Positions 48,075 through 60,570 of a stretch of 64,000 nt of DNA are shown piece by piece. Position numbers and translations under genes: made by a program. Source of the DNA: Engraulis encrasicolus (Eukaryota; Chordata; Actinopteri; Clupeiformes; Engraulidae); NCBI RefSeq assembly GCF_034702125.1, contig NC_085873.1, positions 41,975,224-42,039,223 of the forward strand, given 5' to 3'. The notes below the pieces were generated by a model. It saw only the letters and a list, made by a program, of their open reading frames with translations. It was not told where the DNA came from and did not search any database. Numbering within the stretch: position 1 is the stretch's first letter; every line of letters starts with the position of its first letter.

Positions 48075-48840
48075 TTAAAGGGACACTGTGTGAGTTTTTT
48101 TAGTTTATTTCCAGAATTCATGCTACCCAATCACTAATGTTACCTTTTTCATGAATACTTAGCACCACCATCAAATTCAGTATTCAAGTATCCATTATGA
48201 CTGGAAAAATTGCACTTTTCATACAGTAAAAGGGGGATCTTCTCCATGGTCCGCCATTATGAATTTCCAAAAATAGCAATTTTTAGCTGCAAAAATGACT
48301 GTACTTGGGCCATAGTAGCAAATATTAGTTTATTACTTCGTAAACTTTCATGTTAAGATCAAATTTGGCAATAGGCAGCCCAGTTTTTTAGAAGGGATTG
48401 TGAAGCACTTTACAGTAGAGGTGTGTCGTTCATGAACGAGCCGGTTCTTTTGAACGGCTCCCTGAAGTGAACGATGGGAACCGGATCAGAGCTGGGGAAG
48501 CCAGTCGACCGTTATTTCGTTCATTTTTAATTAATTTTAAGCATGTGACCTTGACCAGAGTCATTAAATTTAGGGAAAAACACAATTGTTTGCCTTAAAG
48601 AGTGGCAAAAACGGTCTTTAGAAGCAGGAGAATAATCAGTTGTTGTTTGGACAAAATTACCTGAGGTGTAGTCAAAATATTACATTGTAAACACTGAATA
48701 AATAATTTAAAAAAGAGCCAAAAGAGCCAGTTTTTTGAACGGCTCTTTGAAAGGAACGAGCCACTAAGATCCGGATCCCGTCAAAGAGCCATAAATCCCA
48801 TCTCTACTTTACAGCAGTATGTGTGGCAATACAGTATTCT
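48075..48840. repeat. Dispersed repeat R2, copy 2, split by a hAT
   Basis: 48075-48415 matches copy 1 at 33493 and resumes after the hAT with gtgtggcaatac. The ends are more diverged than in copy 1. Confidence 0.55.
48416..48806. mobile_element. hAT element with GAACGAGCC subterminal words
   Basis: Starts tagaggtgtgtc and ends cccatctcta, with exact octamer ctttacag (48408-48415, 48807-48814). Motifs gaacgagccggttc and gaacggctc recur near both ends. Confidence 0.9.
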
Positions 48841-50174
48841 CATACATAATCCTGGTCTACCTGAACATGGAATGAAGTGAAGTGATATGATCACAAAGGT
48901 TCAATCCTCAGTTGAGTAAAGGCCCTTGAAAAGTTTGCTCTGGATACGTGGGCACGTTTCATGCATGAGCACACCACCAGACTACCAGACCTAATCAGAA
49001 GTGAGATTAGGTCTGGGGACCTGTCTACTGTAAATTCCGTAGGGGGAAGAATACTTGGCTATTATGACCCTGCTCTATGATTGGGCAGAGACACTGTAAA
49101 GGTCGGAATGCTTGGCCATTATGACACACCTGTCTCAATCTCTGATTGGACAGAGACAAGGATCATGATCTTGTCCGGTATGAGTCATAGTCCCCATACT
49201 GTCTTTCAGATCGAAACGATTGTGTAGAACTAAAGGCAGTATGGGAGTTCTCGGGCTATGCGTTCGGTGCAATATCGTCAAATTTGCTGGGGGCGATGAT
49301 TAGAAAGACTGCACACTTTTCACACGGGTGTTTCCAGTGAAAACGACGATGGCTGTAACTTTTCAAGAGCATCTCCTTTAGCTTGCTCGAAATTAAAAAT
49401 TTCTACTATCATACTTCTCCGATGCACTTTGATAAATGAGCGTGCAAATGTAGGAGCAGTAGCAGTATAGTCTCCTCCTCGTCCAGGGAGTCGATCTTTA
49501 TTTTTGTTTTGTTTTCCTTAGTCTGTTTCGAGTTTAGGGATTGCTCTCTGCCCCCTGGATGATACCGCCAATATTGTGCGTATTGGTCTTGTGCTTCTGA
49601 AGCAAGTATGTGCAGTTGGTCGCATGGGTTGGTGTGCAATGCATGATTTAAGGTTCACAGCAAGTGTATCGAGGGCCTTAGTTCAGACGGATCTGTCGGC
49701 GGTTGAGGGAATCGTGGGAATGCATATGCTGCCGGTCGCTAATTAGTCTGGACTCTGTGAACCAGCAAGGAAAACTTTGCTTCCTTTCCCTTCCCGTCCT
49801 TCCACCCAACCCCACTTCTTCTCCTTCTCCACATATTCATTCTTTTCCTCCTCTGTGTCCTTGAAGACTCCCACTGTGATCCAGGCTAAAGCTTGGATCC
49901 TGAGCATTACTGTTTGCCAGCAGGGGTGGGGCAAATGTGGGCTAGATATACTCACTTGTTCAGATGAAATAGTGCAGTGCAATTGATATGTCAATGAAAA
50001 CAGGAGAGCCATTTTAGACCAAACATAGGAAAAAATAACCAAAATCTAAGCAAAGGTAACACAAGCTTCATAGCAATAACATCCCACTCCTTTTTTGCCT
50101 TAGAACTCTGTCTCGTCTTTTACTTGGGCTTGTGGAATGATGTAACTACTACACACTTACTTATCCCCCGCATC
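48841..50174. other. Non-coding stretch, nothing recognised
   Basis: About 1.3 kb. Words around cttggc(t/c)attatgac are repeated at 49051 and 49112, a short local duplication. No gene supported. Confidence 0.45.
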
Positions 50175-50182
50175 ACCTAACC

Positions 50183-50215
50183 CAGTCTTCCTCAAAGTGG
50201 GGCATAAGCCCCCCT

Positions 50216-50250
<35 letters not shown>

Positions 50251-50381
50251 GGGGGGGGGTTGGGGGAAGGCATCTCAGGGGGGGGCATCTGATTTTGGAT
50301 TAGCACTGCTGTTGCTTGGGGGGGTGGCGGGATTCAGACCCTCTGAAGGGGGGAATGATGGGAAAAGTTTGAGAACCACTG
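50183..50381. mobile_element. hAT MITE containing a 34-G run
   Basis: Starts cagtcttcctcaaag and ends gtttgagaaccactg, with exact octamer acctaacc (50175-50182, 50382-50389). Positions 50216-50249 are all G, followed by further G runs. Confidence 0.9.
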
Positions 50382-50540
50382 ACCTAACCTATCCTTCATC
50401 AAGGCCTGATTGCCGACGATGTCAAGCCTCACCTGTTGCAGACATGCACATTTACATACACATGCGCACACAAACATCTCAAGCGACACACTTTGCTTCT
50501 GCAGTGGCAGCTTTGTTCTGAAATCTTGCTGCCGTCTTAA

Positions 50541-51465
50541 CCCTATCCAGACCGGGCTTTTTTGGCATTCCTGGGACCGGGGGGGGGGCTCTTTTGACCC
50601 CCCCCTCATAACTTAGGAACCGAATGGCGTATGACCACCAAACTTGGAGGGGATGATCTTCAGCCATTAATCTCTGATTGACATAACTTTGGTGTCATTA
50701 TTGGGTATTATGACGTCATTATGACATCATTTCCTGTTTTTATTGCCCCAATTGTCACCGAATTGTATTTTCCATCTAACTTGGGTAATGCACATCAATT
50801 TTAGTTATTATGTGCATCAGACCACTTCAAATGTTCACAAGGGTTTCTGATGCTCATGAAAATGTAAAAAAATGTGAAAAATTACTTGACAAAATCACGT
50901 CGTAGATATGGCAAAGCGGCTTCGGTTTCATATAACATTGCCGCAAGCAGTCAGTCCTCAACAACAGGATACATTATTACCAAATTTGCAGGGCATGATC
51001 TACATAAGACACACAAGCAATGAGAAATAAAAAGAAGAAATAAAATTGAGGTGAAATGTGCATTGGTAAAGATAAAAGCAGCTATTTGATTTTAAATGTG
51101 ATGATGTCATCAAATTAGCATAAATTAGCATAAATCAGCATAAATTAATGATAATTAATTAAGCTAATATTATATTAGGTAATGTTATGCTAATGTAATG
51201 GAATAACTATACCATAAGTAGTATGCAATAAGGAGGGTACACTGATGAGACTTAGATCAGTGATTTTTGGTCAGACGTACCTGTCAGAAAACCGTTGCCA
51301 TGGCAACAACAAAAACGATAAACCTAATCTTTTGGTATCACATTGTAGCCAACTTCATTTTAGGAAAAGTCACCAAGTTTCGTAGTCATAGCTTAAGTCA
51401 TTCAGGAGTTATACGACATCAAAGTTGGTGCGGGCACTTTTAGCCCCCCCCCGGTCTGGATAGGG
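50541..51465. mobile_element. piggyBac-like TTAA element, 925 bp
   Basis: TTAA at 50537-50540 and 51466-51469 flanks inverted ends ccctatccagaccggg and its complement. TTAA target choice with ends starting CCC is typical of piggyBac. No transposase frame; the interior has AT-rich taaattagca repeats. Confidence 0.75.
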
Positions 51466-51772
51466 TTAAATAATGTAGCGCTCGTATCTGGATAATCTGG
51501 TTCTGAGCACCCCTCAGAGATCACTGGAAGAAAAGCAAGATAGAGAGAGAAAAAAACAGCAGAGACGGAGAGTGAGCAAGAAACATTGTGGAAGTGAGAC
51601 CTACTATAGCAAGGCGATGGAAGGATTTTATTTTTTTATTGTGTCCTTTGAAGTTTTCTGGTGTGTTTTTTCTCTTCCAATACAGGGGTCCGTATCTCGA
51701 AAGCGTCTTTGCTATCGTCGTTAGCAAAGTCCTTCGTAAGAGCGACTCAACTGTCTCTCGACAGCAACGCTC

Positions 51773-51777
51773 ACCAC
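51773..51777. repeat. Target duplication of LTR element 2, left
   Basis: accac, repeated at 58323-58327. Confidence 0.9.
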
Positions 51778-52315
51778 TGTGAATAATTTCACATTATCAC
51801 TTTAACAATTTCACTGTATTACCTTATCAAATTTACCTGAAAGAACACACAGGAAACAGAGGTAGCATTTAAAATCTGCGAGCAGATTTTATTGTTTAAC
51901 GGCCGGAGTAGTTATTGCGTGGAGACATGAAGTCTTCCACTCAATAAGTCCTGAAGTAAGTACAGAAAACAATCCTATTTAAACATCCCCCAACCCCACA
52001 GTCCATGACGTCATCTTTCCTATCATGAATATGTAAAACTATAGAATAGTGACATATATGGTCTCGTCTCCCCCCAGTTCCGTGATGGGCTCTTAGTGGC
52101 GTCTGGTATGTGATTGATAGCTTCCATAGCCTAAACAAAGTTCAGCAAAGTGGTCTGGGACAGACTGGGAGGGGAGAGATGTCTCTGAGACGTCACATAA
52201 ATCAATGAGCAAGGGAGAGAGAGGATACCAAAGTATAACCAATAAACTCCTAACGAAAGGTTACACTTTTATCACATTGTATATTTTCAATAATACATGT
52301 ATAAATTTATTAACA
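51778..52315 (-). repeat. LTR element 2, 3' LTR (538 bp)
   Basis: Bounded tgtgaataa...tttattaaca. By eye it differs from 57784-58322 by one base (an A indel in the gaaagaacac run). Confidence 0.93.
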
Positions 52316-52331
52316 TAATTCCCTCCTCTTG
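52316..52331 (-). other. Polypurine tract of LTR element 2
   Basis: The minus strand reads aagaggagggaatta immediately before the 3' LTR. Confidence 0.8.
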
Positions 52332-53259
52332 AAAATATAATCATTATCACTAAACAATCACCATGGCTTTTACGCATGGTGTGTAGAATGAAAATTTTCA
52401 AATATAAAGGTTAGAGTTGTTCAGTTATTCAGAACCATTACACTGCGTTAGTCTGCTCCATATTTGTTATTAACAGTTCCAAATTGTCTCAGTTCTTAAA
52501 CAAGGCTGTACCCATGCTTGTCCAGGAAACGTCCTTCTCAAAGTCAGCAGTTTTCTTTTTTTCATCCATTGGAATCATTCTGATGGCACACGTGCATCTG
52601 CATAGACAACGCAGAGCGTCACTTTGAATCAGACACTATAAAGATCTGTCATCCAGACAGAAGCACAAATACCTCCCCAACCTCGTTGTGGGCAAAGGTT
52701 TCAACTTGTCTGACCAGTAGACTCCTTTAATAACCAGGGTTACTGCTGAGAGAGAGAAGTGTCGATTTCCTGCCAATCACCTAGGTCAACATAAATATTT
52801 AAGTTCTGGACCAGCAGCTTTCACATGAGCATAGGGAGCAACTAAGGCATTCCTTAAAAATTTTAAATTGGTATAGCGTAGTCAAAACATCTATGGTGTC
52901 ATTCTAATCACATAAAATTAGGAACAAAATCATACCTATGTTTCGAATATACACAATGTTAAAACAAAATCATTATTTCTTGTTCTCTCAATGAAGTCTT
53001 AAACACACATAAGCCATGTATGACAGGTACACGTAATATTCACTTCATCATCAGTGTCTATCAATCATCTTCGGATTTGTATCCACTCTCAAAGTCCATG
53101 TTCATAGAAAATGTCCAACTTGTAAGGAAAAACACAGTCTCACACTTGCATTCTCCATTGGCTCCTTGCTCACCAGTACTGAGACGGACGGTATGTAAAC
53201 ATGCAGTCCCTTTTGATGCAACCGGTCAGCTCTCTCCACTCCAAGTCTTAACGTGCAAC

Positions 53260-53415
53260 CAAGGAAGCTGACAAGGGGGACAAAGGGAACAGTTGCCCCG
53301 GGCCCTGGGAGAAGGGGGGGCAGAATTGGGTCCTCACTAAACATTGCATGTATTGGGTGAGGGGGCCTTTCAGATGACTTTGTCCGGGGCCCAGCCAAAT
53401 CTGTCAGCGGCCCTG
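53260..53415. mobile_element. hAT MITE inside LTR element 2
   Basis: Starts caaggaagctgac and ends gtcagcggccctg, with exact octamer cgtgcaac (53252-53259, 53416-53423). Confidence 0.85.
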
Positions 53416-53423
53416 CGTGCAAC

Positions 53424-56400
53424 TTGGAACTTTTCCTGCTGAAAATGAAGAACAGCGAAAAGCATTCTACTCTAAACATTTATCATTCTCAATGTGTTTC
53501 TAAATATGGTTAGTGAAATCAACATTGTAAGTAAATGTGTTAGGTTTGGTTAGGGGTGAAGTTTCAGAACAAGATCTCATTTAACATGCATTTGTTTTAT
53601 GCACTATTCATTAATTTGAGGAGTAGCACATTTCAAAAACAGTCATTATTCCATGTGCTTTAAAGAATTACCAAACAAAATAAAACATGATGCATAAAAC
53701 ATCTGTAAATATCCTAAAATGTCTCTCCTGTTTGAGGCATGTGTCATCCACATGACTCAATAACACTGAAGTCATACCTAAACAGGCTTTGAGCACAGTA
53801 AACGAGGAGGATAATTGTTAACACAAATCAAACCAAGTTGGAGAGAAAATAAAAACAAAATACAGCATAACCCAGAAAGTTGTAAACCAAATAAAAAATT
53901 AAAAAAGTAAAACACAAACACTTCCAAACACCCTGCACCCTCCATCACAGAGGTGCATACATCAATACAGGAAAAGGCAAACACAGTCAGCAATGTGCCG
54001 CACAGAAAGAAGCGCTCAGTGGGCATCTTAACCACACACAGACAGTAACCAGGAGATGGGTGCAGCTGGAACAGAGAAGAGAGCTATAAAATAAAAACAA
54101 ACAAAAACCCATGTCACCAGTGCCGACAAAACAAAACCCAAACATTGTCGCATAACCAATACTTGAAATAAAATAGACAGCACTATTACATGAGGACAAC
54201 ATTTATCAAAAGTACAACAAAATGATGAAAAACAACTTTACTACATCCAGTAAAGCCCTGAAAATACTCCATGCATAGCAGAGTGGACCTGACGTCAATT
54301 AGTCAAGAAATGAATTATCAACTGTGGACTGCAATTGCATAACTACACCACTGGGAGAACCTCCCCAGAGGTAATAACCAGTACACCAAGGCACAACAGG
54401 TTCGGATAGATATGCACAGAGACGTTCCCTTTTGTTGACATAAAAAAAAGTATTTGATGTACTGACACAAAACATAAAACAAATCACAAAATACTCTAAA
54501 CTGGCCGTGCCGCTGAAATAAAAAGGAAAGGGGAAATCCAGAGTGTCTGCCCTAAATATTGCAGGAGTGCGTAAACACTCCGGACAGCCATCTAAATAGA
54601 CGGGAAGGGAGGAGGCGGCCAGCACGACACAAACCAAAGAAAACAAACAAACAGAAAAGAATGTAAAAAAATATATATATATATGTTTGGGCAAAACAGC
54701 GATGGGCCAACTGCCCATGGTGAATTTAAATGATCAGACCCTCGGCGACACTCTCCTCACAACATGACAGGGCGAGAGGAGGTAGAACAGTTCGGATAAC
54801 AGGGTCTGTCCAACCTAAACACAGACAAAAGGGACGTGGCCAGGGTGCTTGTCCGCGCGTAACCGGACCTCAGCACAGACCACAAAGGCAGAGGTTAAAC
54901 CCCCCATAGACACTCAAACACCGGGAGAGCTCTAAAAGCCTTCTATTTCGGGGGTTTGTTAAAAAAACCTTGGCCTAGTCGCCACTAACTAATTAGGCAC
55001 TCAGTGGCCAAGCGTACAGCGTACTACAGCAAGACTGGGGGACACATTGTCTGGTGAACTGCACGGTTCAACCCGTTACACACAAATGGACAGAATCGGC
55101 ACATGGAAAACAACAAGCATGCAACATAAAATGTAAAAATATAAAGCGACCTTGGGTTCCTTGAAAGGCGCTATATAAAACCAAGTTATTATTATTATTA
55201 TTATTATAAAATTACTACAGCCACAGACATAGTTGGCTAGTAGTTAGGTCTGCATTAAACACTTCGCAACAGAACCAAACATATTGGCATGCAGTTCTCA
55301 CTGTCGGTGTTCATGAGGTCATGGTAGATGTAGGGGCTTAGCTCAACTCCCGTCAGTGAGGACAGCGCACTTAAAACAGAGAGAGAAAAATCAAAGTACG
55401 GGAACACGCCATCAAAACACAACACACAATACATCAAACTGGCAACACAAACCACCTTGCTGTCCACATCGTTACAACTAATAAGATAGGATGAGATTTG
55501 TCCTCACATAAACCTGTGGCACATAACCACTCTTAAAAGCAATAAAATGAAATCATAACTGCGTCTCATAATATTTTGAAACAAGTAGGCTTAGGCCTAT
55601 ATAAAATGTAAGGTAAAATCTCACCCAACTTGTACATTTAGACATAACCAACCATAAACCATCCTTAAAGCAAAATAAAACCCAGACAGAGTCAAACAAA
55701 ACTGACAAATAAAATAAAAAAATAAATCACAGTTGGGAGATAGCAAAAACAAACCAACTGCTTTAATGACCAGACAAGTGAGTCCAGTTAGGCAAACCCA
55801 ACTTACGGCACAGTCGAGGTAGAACCCAGTGTGAAGAAGCGCCTTCATGCACACCGGGCCTCCAGAGACATCCAGTAACAGTCATGGAAAAGTTAAGTAC
55901 CACAGTACTGCAGGATAATGACATAACACAGTGTCGTGATCAATGCATCACAAAGTCAGTAGTGTCATTCAGGCAACAGGAAATTCATGACACTATGTCT
56001 GAACGGATTAAAAGAAAAGGGGAAAGAAAACAGAATAATCCCTCAGAAAAGCATAGACCTACGTTCAAACCAGTATAAAAACTCCAAAATAACCACACAA
56101 AAAAACAAACAGATTCATTAGGGCTTATGAAACATGTGAAAGTTTCAAAGACTACTCAAAATTAAATGGTCTTGGCTTCTAGAAAGTTGCAGGTTCACAA
56201 TGAAAGTTCACAAACAAAAACAAATACATTGTGGAAAAAATGTATAAAAACAAAATGAAAAGAACAGAATGACAAACCACCATGTCGCCACATACCATCA
56301 TATGCGACAGAACAAAAATGGTCCCCAAAATAACTTTGCAGTAAATAAAAACACATACCCATTGTTTTGCTGTTTATACTCAGGAAAGTCAAATGTCTCT

Positions 56401-57752
56401 CGGACATTCTGGAGGATCACAACAACACGGACCAGACCGTCCTTCACTAGACGTCACAATCACTCATACTTTACGTGCACTCAGTGAGGCAAATCACTCA
56501 CATACACAACCCGGAGAGTGACACACACCCACACACACAGCATTCACACAGCCGGCATTCAAACATAAACAAACATGGACATGGACATGGACACAAACAT
56601 GAACATGGGCCCATGGAGACAAACACAGACATACAGACAGGTAGCCTAACCTATCAATTTAGAAAAAGTGTTAAGTTATGTCACACTCACTGCTCGAAGT
56701 GGAAGGGATATTTCGCAAGTTATCGCCATTGCCAGCTAACTTCCACTGCGAGTTGGGTGTGCACACTAGACATTGAACAAATCAGTTCTAAAAATAATTT
56801 AGAAAAAAAAACTTTCATCAATTTTGAAAAAAACAAAACAGAAAGATGTCCAACTATTACCGTACGACCTGCAGTTCTAAATTAAACACTGAGAAGTAAA
56901 ATAGCCCTGCATTTCGGGGAAGCATCCTCTGTCTGAATTATGACAAAATTTTGAAAAGTTAAATTCTAATTGCAGAGGTTTAAAATTGCCATAAACAGAA
57001 TTTGTTCAGTATCCAACTATTACTTTACACATTCAGCTAACAGCCAACTGCGGGGAAGTACTGCTCATTCTCTGATATGCAATAAATTAAACCGTTCGTA
57101 TGATGAGAACCCATTGTCTTGTAACAAAACAAGGACAGAATTCGGACAGGCTACCTACAGGTTCCAAATACAGGTAATTTCCCATGCTACATGGCAAAAT
57201 TCCCGGAGACAACGCTCTATAAACAGGACATTTCCCATGCTACATGGCAAAATTCCCGGAGACAACGCTCTATATACCGGTATGCTTGCCTGAAAAGGAC
57301 TCACGTATATTACAGCCTGAAAAGGACTCACGTATGTTACAGCCTACAGGGCTTACAGCGTCAAGCCTAGGTCTTGATGCCCAACCAGCTACTAGCCAGG
57401 ACTTAAGTAGTTCAAACTACTTACGCACGTCTGCGGAATGCCGTCAAGCCCCGGTCCTGGGGGAGAGATCAGAGCTCAACTTCCGAGATCCACGACTCTC
57501 ACGTGGTGCGCACACTCATCAGCATCAACAATGACCTGTCACCCCAGGAACGAGCTATCCTGGCAAAAATTTAGAAATAAAAAATCCAAATCCATACTAC
57601 CTCTATCCCGTGGGTCCCAGTTGGTTCTTTTACTCAGTCAGTCGTCGCTGAATATGAAGGCGTAGTGAGGCAAAGTCACCTATTTCAGGGTCCCGGGTGA
57701 AAACTTGGAGTCCAGTGCGTCGTTACGTCTTCATATATCAGGGAGGACAATT
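53424..57752. other. Interior of LTR element 2, no recognised genes
   Basis: A-rich on the plus strand. Inspected in all frames for RT (YxDD), integrase, zinc-knuckle and DTG/DSG motifs; none found. A 49-bp direct repeat containing ttcccatgctacatggcaaa occurs at 57179 and 57229. Confidence 0.55.
55125..55207 (+). mobile_element. LINE/SINE 3' tail with (ATT)n
   Basis: ccttgaaaggcgctatataaa followed by aagttattatt repeats, the common L2-like tail in fish. Confidence 0.55.
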
Positions 57753-57758
57753 TTTGAA

Positions 57759-57778
57759 GTTCGGCAATCGAAGGACCA
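57759..57778 (-). other. Primer-binding site of LTR element 2 (tRNA-Tyr type)
   Basis: The minus strand reads TGGTCCTTCGATTGCCGAAC a few bases inside the 5' LTR. The first 11 bases fit the complement of a tRNA-Tyr 3' end with CCA. Confidence 0.65.
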
Positions 57779-57783
57779 AAACA

Positions 57784-58322
57784 TGTGAATAATTTCACAT
57801 TATCACTTTAACAATTTCACTGTATTACCTTATCAAATTTACCTGAAAGAAACACACAGGAAACAGAGGTAGCATTTAAAATCTGCGAGCAGATTTTATT
57901 GTTTAACGGCCGGAGTAGTTATTGCGTGGAGACATGAAGTCTTCCACTCAATAAGTCCTGAAGTAAGTACAGAAAACAATCCTATTTAAACATCCCCCAA
58001 CCCCACAGTCCATGACGTCATCTTTCCTATCATGAATATGTAAAACTATAGAATAGTGACATATATGGTCTCGTCTCCCCCCAGTTCCGTGATGGGCTCT
58101 TAGTGGCGTCTGGTATGTGATTGATAGCTTCCATAGCCTAAACAAAGTTCAGCAAAGTGGTCTGGGACAGACTGGGAGGGGAGAGATGTCTCTGAGACGT
58201 CACATAAATCAATGAGCAAGGGAGAGAGAGGATACCAAAGTATAACCAATAAACTCCTAACGAAAGGTTACACTTTTATCACATTGTATATTTTCAATAA
58301 TACATGTATAAATTTATTAACA
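57784..58322 (-). promoter_or_regulatory. LTR element 2, 5' LTR (539 bp)
   Basis: On the minus strand: a CRE-like TGACGTCA at 58013-58020, TATA-like TTTAAATAGG at 57981-57990, AATAAA at 57895-57900 overlapping a 9-bp-stem hairpin (57878-57897), and a splice-donor-like TTTCAGGTAAAT further down. This order (enhancer, TATA, polyA signal) fits a working U3-R-U5. Confidence 0.75.
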
Positions 58323-58529
58323 ACCACTAAATCCAACGGAACGATAAGACGTTCTTAAGATGGTCTTAGGACATTTAGCAACGACAAGAATCGGGAAACG
58401 GACCCCAGATCTTGTCATCATACTACTGTTGTCTTGTTGACTATTTTTAGATTCTCTTGCTGTGATCTTAACTCTGCAGCACATCTGATCATGGACATAG
58501 GTTTTTTTTTGGGGGGGGAGGGGCATTTA

Positions 58530-58768
58530 GCCAGGTTGTGCCCTCCTAGTGACGCAACACCTTCAGTGTTGCTTCTAGTCAGGCCAGGAGCAGCAATATA
58601 AATATCGTTTCTGACCTCCGGACAAATCGTGAACTCCTATTTTGTCAGGAAGCAAACAACCAGTAGCAAACCAAGGGAGGCGGGTCAACCATGTCGTTTG
58701 GGAAATGTTAATTGTTATGCTTGGTCAGACCAAGTCTCGAAGAGATTTGAAAGTCAATGATAATCAGG
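58530..58768 (-). repeat. Dispersed repeat family R1, copy 4
   Basis: Reverse orientation. Includes tgtgccctcctagtgacgca, ggaagcaaacaacc and cttggtcagaccaag. Confidence 0.7.
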
Positions 58769-58779
58769 ATAAGGGGACA

Positions 58780-59640
58780 TTGCCTTTCGCATAATTAGCA
58801 TTGTGGCTGAATCAAACATCACCATCAAATCAAGGAAATATATAAGGCAAAATATAAACACACTGAAATTTAAAATGTTTTGATTACAAAGCACACTAGT
58901 ATGGAATTAATATGAATCATATTATCATTTTGTAGCTCATTATTGTTCCGATTATATTTTCGCCCCTCCCTAATGCCAAAGTCAAACTCCTGCTTATGCA
59001 TCTGATTGAGTTCTTATTTGTGTGCCTTGCGTTAGTAATTCATGCTATTAATTTGGCAAGTTAAATCCCTGGTTGGGGAACCAGTTACTGTTAAGATTGG
59101 ATTATTAACTATTATTAGTCATATATTATGGGCTATTTTGACCACAATATGCAAAATAAACATGTGTGTGTGTTGGGGGGGGTTGGGGGATCAGCTGTAG
59201 CAACATGAGGACTGATACCAGTACATTAAGTGTGGAAGCAGGCCAAAATCATCAACAGTCCACCGCCGGGCAAATACCCTGTATGCCTTATATCCAAGCC
59301 AGCCATGGTCTGTTTACATTTTGGTTTATTTTTGTCAACACGTATAGTGGTCATCAAACCAAGACAAGAAAGACGACTAGCTCTGATCCACTCAACCACT
59401 CAGAGGGGTTGCTTAAATCACTTTATCAAAGCCCTAATGCCCAAGAAGAATGGAATTCTTGCTTGCTAGATTCACTTTCTGAATGGCAACTCTTCCACCT
59501 CTACCATATGTTATGGAGGTACCCTACAGGACGCATACATTCTCCATACATATCTGAGGTACCCAGCAGGACATACATAATTCATGGTAGAGGCACTGGA
59601 CCTTAATGCATTTCTGCAGATGGAGGATTGTACGTATTTC
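58780..59640. other. Non-coding stretch, nothing recognised
   Basis: The open frame at 59166-59606 has no recognisable domain. Near its end the words aggtaccc(t/a)(a/g)caggac are repeated about 40 bp apart. Confidence 0.45.
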
Positions 59641-59651
59641 TGGCCCAATGT

Positions 59652-59690
<39 letters not shown>

Positions 59691-59707
59691 ACATACACAC
59701 AGACACA

Positions 59708-59770
<63 letters not shown>

Positions 59771-59787
59771 CACACACACAGACACAC

Positions 59788-59882
<95 letters not shown>
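59652..59882. repeat. Long (CA)n microsatellite
   Basis: About 230 bp of CA with few interruptions. Confidence 0.97.
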
Positions 59883-59886
<4 letters not shown>

Positions 59887-59937
59887 CTTAGGTCCATGAG
59901 CCGCCCGCACCGGTTGACCTTTCTCTCTTGTTTGCAG

Positions 59938-59997
59938 AGGACGCACTCAGCGTGGTACCTGGTTGCCGGTGGTAGTGATCCCAAACAGTTTGAAAAG
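59938..59997 (+). CDS. Candidate 60-bp internal exon
   Basis: Preceded by a strong acceptor (ttgacctttctctcttgtttgcag at 59914-59937) and ended by AAG|gtcagc. The 60 bases are open in two frames; the first reads RTHSAWYLVAGGSDPKQFEK. The length is a multiple of three, so including or skipping it would keep frame. No family is recognised. It is on the same strand as the cadherin-like exon. Chance cannot be excluded. Confidence 0.3.
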
Positions 59998-60279
59998 GTC
60001 AGCTCCTTCCTGATCCGCAAGCAAAACCTTTAAAGCATTCCAAACGGCTTTTTAGTGCTGTGAATGGAGGATGTGACCGAAGGAGGTGGGTGGCTGTGGA
60101 AGGGTAGAGAGAGGGGGCGTGGAATGAGGCAAAGAGTCCGCGTGAAGGTTCAATGAAAAGGGAATAGAAATTACTCTGTCGCTATTTGTTTCTGTAATGC
60201 CCGCTGTGACTTTGGTAAACACACAAACACATCTGAATGTCTATGCAGGCACACCGAATATCTGTGCAAACACCCAAAC

Positions 60280-60560
<281 letters not shown>

Positions 60561-60570
60561 CCTCATCATT

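Larger units (their letters stand above)
51778..58322 (-). mobile_element. Young LTR retroelement without recognisable gag/pol
   Basis: 6.5 kb: two nearly identical LTRs of 538/539 bp, a 5-bp duplication accac, a PBS and a polypurine tract, all consistent with minus-strand orientation. The 5.5-kb interior shows no capsid, protease, RT, integrase or envelope landmarks in any frame. Its minus-strand frames are short, Phe/Leu/Cys-rich and interrupted, as expected from T-rich sequence. It therefore looks like a non-autonomous large LTR derivative, mobilised by a relative. A hAT (53260-53415) and a LINE tail (about 55125-55207) sit inside. Confidence 0.82.

Noticed and set aside
53778..56407. Minus-strand Phe/Cys-rich frames in LTR element 2 as envelope-like proteins
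   Set aside because: They are short and interrupted, with no signal-peptide/furin/fusion arrangement. The hydrophobicity comes from T-rich composition.
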